From an uncultured Lachnospiraceae bacterium (GTDB lineage: Bacteria > Bacillota > Clostridia > Lachnospirales > Lachnospiraceae), in NCBI GenBank assembly GCA_910578115.1, contig CAJTPO010000026.1, forward strand, positions 1-63,970: a stretch of 63,970 bases of DNA. The letters run 5' to 3'. Below, piece by piece: positions 61,246 to 63,970 of the stretch; the first letter of the stretch is position 1, and each line of letters starts with the position of its first letter. The notes below the pieces were generated by a model, which saw only the letters and a list, made by a program, of their open reading frames with translations, ran no database searches and was not told the origin of the DNA. The translations under genes were made by a program, and so were the position numbers.

Positions 61246-63864
61246 ATGGCAAAATGGGTGTACTTATTTGAAGAAGGCAATGCCGACATGCGTAATCTTC
61301 TCGGCGGTAAAGGCGCGAACCTTGCTGAGATGACGAATTTAGGATTGCCGATCCCCCAGGGATTTACAGTTACGACAGAGGCTTGTACTGACTATTACAA
61401 CAGCGGCAGGCAGATCACGGACGAGATCAAAGGGCAGATATTTGAAGCGCTTGCAACTCTGGAGGAGAAGCAGGGTAAGAAATTCGGCGATACGGAGAAT
61501 CCGCTTCTTGTTTCGGTGCGTTCCGGTGCGCGGGCTTCCATGCCTGGTATGATGGATACGATCCTGAATCTCGGTCTTACGGATGTGGCAGTAGAAGGAT
61601 TTGCGAAGAAGACAGGCAATCCCAGGTTTGCTTATGACTCCTACAGGAGATTCATACAGATGTTTTCCGATGTCGTTATGGAGATTCCGAAGTCTTATTT
61701 TGAGAGGATTCTGGACGAGATCAAGGAAGCGAAGGGCATCAAATTTGATACGGAACTGACAGCAGAAGATCTGAAAGAAATCATAACCAGATTTAAAAAT
61801 ATCTATAAAGAGAATAAAGGTGAGGAGTTCCCGCAGGAGCCGAAGGAACAGTTGATGGAAGCTGTCAAGGCAGTTTTCCGTTCCTGGGACAATGAGAGAG
61901 CGATCGTGTACCGCCGTATGAATGATATTCCGGGCGATTGGGGCACGGCAGTCAACGTGCAGGCCATGGTATTCGGTAATATGGGCGACACTTCCGGCAC
62001 CGGCGTTGCTTTTACCAGAAATCCTTCTACGGGTGCGAAAGGTATTTACGGCGAATACCTGATCAATGCCCAGGGCGAAGACGTGGTAGCAGGTATCCGT
62101 ACACCCCAGCCTATTACCAAACTGGAAGAGGATCTGCCGGATTGCTTCAAGCAGTTCATGGAGATCGCCAATAAACTGGAGAATCATTATCGCGACATGC
62201 AGGATATGGAGTTTACGATCGAGGACGGCAAGCTGTTCTTCCTGCAGACCCGTAATGGTAAGCGGACTGCTCCCGCAGCGATTCAGATCGCATGTGACCT
62301 GGTGGATGAAGGTATGATCACACCGGAAGAGGCAGTTCTTCGTATTGAAGCGAAATCCTTAGATCAGTTACTGCATCCCACTTTCGACGCTGCGGCGCTG
62401 AAAGCCGGTCAGGTGATCGGACAGGCGTTGCCGGCATCTCCCGGTGCAGCGGCAGGTAAAGTATACTTTACCGCAGAAGAGGCGAAGGCAGCTCACGAAA
62501 AGGGTGAAAGAGTTATTCTTGTTCGTCTGGAGACGTCTCCGGAAGATATCGAAGGTATGCATGCAGCAGAAGGTATCCTCACTGTGCGCGGCGGTATGAC
62601 ATCCCACGCAGCAGTGGTAGCACGCGGTATGGGTACGGCATGTGTATCCGGATGCGGCGACATTGCGATCAATGAGGAGGACAAGGTATTTGAACTGGGC
62701 GGAGAAGAGTTCCATGAGGGAGATTATATTTCTCTGGACGGCTCCACCGGTAAGATCTATAAGGGTGATATCAAGACAGTGGAAGCGTCTGTAAGCGGTA
62801 ACTTCGGACGTATTATGGAGTGGGCGGACAAATATCGTAAGCTGAAAGTACGCACCAATGCAGATACGCCGGCCGACGCAGCCAATGCGATCAAATATGG
62901 AGCAGAAGGTATCGGTCTTTGCCGTACCGAGCACATGTTCTTCGAACCCGACAGGATTCCGAAGATTCGTCAGATGATCCTGGCAAGAACCGTAGAGCAG
63001 AGAGAGAAAGCACTGAATGCACTGATCCCGTTCCAGAAAGGTGACTTCAAGGCATTGTATGAGGTGATGGAAGGAAGACCGGTGACCATCCGTTTCCTGG
63101 ATCCGCCGCTTCATGAGTTCGTGCCGACAGACCAGGGTGATATTGATGACCTGGCAGTAGAGATGATGATGACGGCGGAAGATGTACAGGAGATTTGCGA
63201 TTCTCTGCATGAATTTAACCCGATGATGGGTCACCGCGGATGCCGTCTGGCAGTTACCTATCCGGAAATTGCCAAGATGCAGACAAGAGCTGTTATGGAG
63301 GCTGCCATCGAAGTGAAGAATGAGAAGGGATACGATATCGTACCGGAGATCATGATTCCGCTTGTCGGCGAGAAGAAGGAGCTTAAGTTCGTCAAAGATG
63401 TAGTGGTGGAAGTGGCTGAGCAGGTGAAGAAAGAGAAGAATTCCGATATCAAGTACCATGTGGGAACGATGATCGAGATTCCGAGAGCAGCACTTTTGGC
63501 AAATGAGATCGCAGAAGAAGCAGAGTTCTTCTCCTTCGGTACGAATGACCTGACACAGATGACTTTCGGGTTCTCCCGTGACGATGCAGGTAAGTTCCTG
63601 AGTGATTACTATAAAAATAAGATTTATGAGTCGGATCCGTTTGCAAGACTGGATCAGAACGGCGTAGGCCAGCTGGTGCAGATGGCGGCGGAGAAGGGCC
63701 GTGCGACCAGACCGGATATCAAGCTGGGTATCTGCGGCGAGCACGGTGGAGATCCGTCTTCGGTGGAGTTCTGCCATAAGATTGGTCTGACGTATGTGTC
63801 CTGTTCACCGTTCAGGGTGCCGATCGCAAGGTTGGCGGCGGCGCAGGCGGCTATTTCCAATTGA
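61246..63864 (+). CDS. ppdK: pyruvate, phosphate dikinase
   Basis: PPDK interconverts pyruvate, ATP and phosphate with PEP, AMP and diphosphate. The 872-residue product has the N-terminal ATP-grasp domain (LLGGKGANLAEMTNLGLPIPQGF; VSVRSGARASMPGMMDTILNLG), the phosphohistidine domain with catalytic His about 454 in GGMTSHAAVVARGMG, and the C-terminal barrel (GLCRTEHMFFE, MIEIPRAAL, FSFGTNDLTQMTFGFSRDD, CGEHGGDP). In many anaerobes it works in glycolysis. It appears to be monocistronic. Confidence 0.98.
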   Translation: MAKWVYLFEEGNADMRNLLGGKGANLAEMTNLGLPIPQGFTVTTEACTDYYNSGRQITDEIKGQIFEALATLEEKQGKKFGDTENPLLVSVRSGARASMPGMMDTILNLGLTDVAVEGFAKKTGNPRFAYDSYRRFIQMFSDVVMEIPKSYFERILDEIKEAKGIKFDTELTAEDLKEIITRFKNIYKENKGEEFPQEPKEQLMEAVKAVFRSWDNERAIVYRRMNDIPGDWGTAVNVQAMVFGNMGDTSGTGVAFTRNPSTGAKGIYGEYLINAQGEDVVAGIRTPQPITKLEEDLPDCFKQFMEIANKLENHYRDMQDMEFTIEDGKLFFLQTRNGKRTAPAAIQIACDLVDEGMITPEEAVLRIEAKSLDQLLHPTFDAAALKAGQVIGQALPASPGAAAGKVYFTAEEAKAAHEKGERVILVRLETSPEDIEGMHAAEGILTVRGGMTSHAAVVARGMGTACVSGCGDIAINEEDKVFELGGEEFHEGDYISLDGSTGKIYKGDIKTVEASVSGNFGRIMEWADKYRKLKVRTNADTPADAANAIKYGAEGIGLCRTEHMFFEPDRIPKIRQMILARTVEQREKALNALIPFQKGDFKALYEVMEGRPVTIRFLDPPLHEFVPTDQGDIDDLAVEMMMTAEDVQEICDSLHEFNPMMGHRGCRLAVTYPEIAKMQTRAVMEAAIEVKNEKGYDIVPEIMIPLVGEKKELKFVKDVVVEVAEQVKKEKNSDIKYHVGTMIEIPRAALLANEIAEEAEFFSFGTNDLTQMTFGFSRDDAGKFLSDYYKNKIYESDPFARLDQNGVGQLVQMAAEKGRATRPDIKLGICGEHGGDPSSVEFCHKIGLTYVSCSPFRVPIARLAAAQAAISN

Positions 63865-63881
63865 TGCCATAGGATTTTGGG

Positions 63882-63937
63882 TGTCGTAGGGCACAGAAAT
63901 TTATTCTAAAAAGAGGCAAATATAATTAGCTACGACA
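63882..63937 (+). repeat. inverted repeat after ppdK
   Basis: TGTCGTAG (63882-63889) is perfectly inverted at CTACGACA (63930-63937) across 40 A/T-rich bases. There is no U-tract, and the window ends soon after, so its role as terminator or operator cannot be judged. Confidence 0.4.
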
Positions 63938-63970
63938 TAGAAAAATAAGACCTTGCATCGCAGGATGCGG

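Noticed and set aside
62368..63777. 469-codon frame antisense to ppdK
   Set aside because: Shadow of the highly expressed ppdK frame; no start signal or protein features.

Overview
The window looks like the chromosome of a low-to-mid GC Clostridia, most likely a carbohydrate-using gut member of the Lachnospiraceae. This is judged from gene order (rimP-nusA-rnpM-ylxQ-infB-rbfA-DHH-truB-ribF), strong AGGAGG ribosome sites, YesMN-type two-component regulators beside LplB/LplC-type sugar transporters, pyruvate phosphate dikinase, and a fused chorismate mutase/prephenate dehydratase. No rRNA, tRNA, CRISPR array, complete insertion sequence or prophage was seen.

Layout. 1-9.2 kb: translation operon (rimP to ribF). 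9.4-12.5 kb: Na/Pi cotransporter and a secreted SH3-NlpC/P60 hydrolase. 12.6-16.8 kb: rpsO with a structured leader, pnp, and an HD-GYP response regulator. 16.9-20 kb: pyrBI, nitroreductase, a PH-domain protein and a CmpB-like membrane protein. 20.2-24.6 kb: folate operon folC-folE-folP-folBK plus a GNAT acetyltransferase. 24.9-37.8 kb: first sugar locus (two permeases, binding lipoprotein, YesN regulator, a YesM kinase broken by an in-frame stop, GH95-like and GH2 glycosidases, iron alcohol dehydrogenase). 38-50.3 kb: housekeeping stretch (DUF5050, pheA, AAA+ ATPase, ppx, ppk, maf, a small acidic protein, HAD and PHP phosphatases, ABC-F). 50.3-59.7 kb: second sugar locus (GH172, LacI regulator, remnant binding protein, two permeases, GH127, FucI). 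59.7-63.97 kb: GDPD phosphodiesterase and ppdK.

The second sugar locus appears to form one regulon. Three copies of a palindromic operator (TGACATCGATGYYA) lie around the LacI gene and before the transporter. The locus is partly decayed. Only the last ~60 codons of its binding protein remain. A 196-bp MITE-like element with terminal inverted repeats and an 8-bp target duplication has inserted upstream of the promoter. A second repeat-like stretch separates the remnant from the permeases.

The most unusual signal is a family of ~135-nt intergenic elements. Complete copies stand directly before the PHP phosphatase gene and fucI, and a 3' half copy precedes the fucI copy. Each complete copy can fold into three hairpins. 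The loop of hairpin 2 is complementary over 8-9 nt to the bases just 5' of the Shine-Dalgarno sequence. Stems differ between copies by compensatory changes, while the loop, its partner and the ribosome site are conserved. This looks like a dispersed pseudoknotted RNA leader. A shorter look-alike lies at 46.5 kb. All functional statements come from reading motifs by eye; no database or folding program was used.
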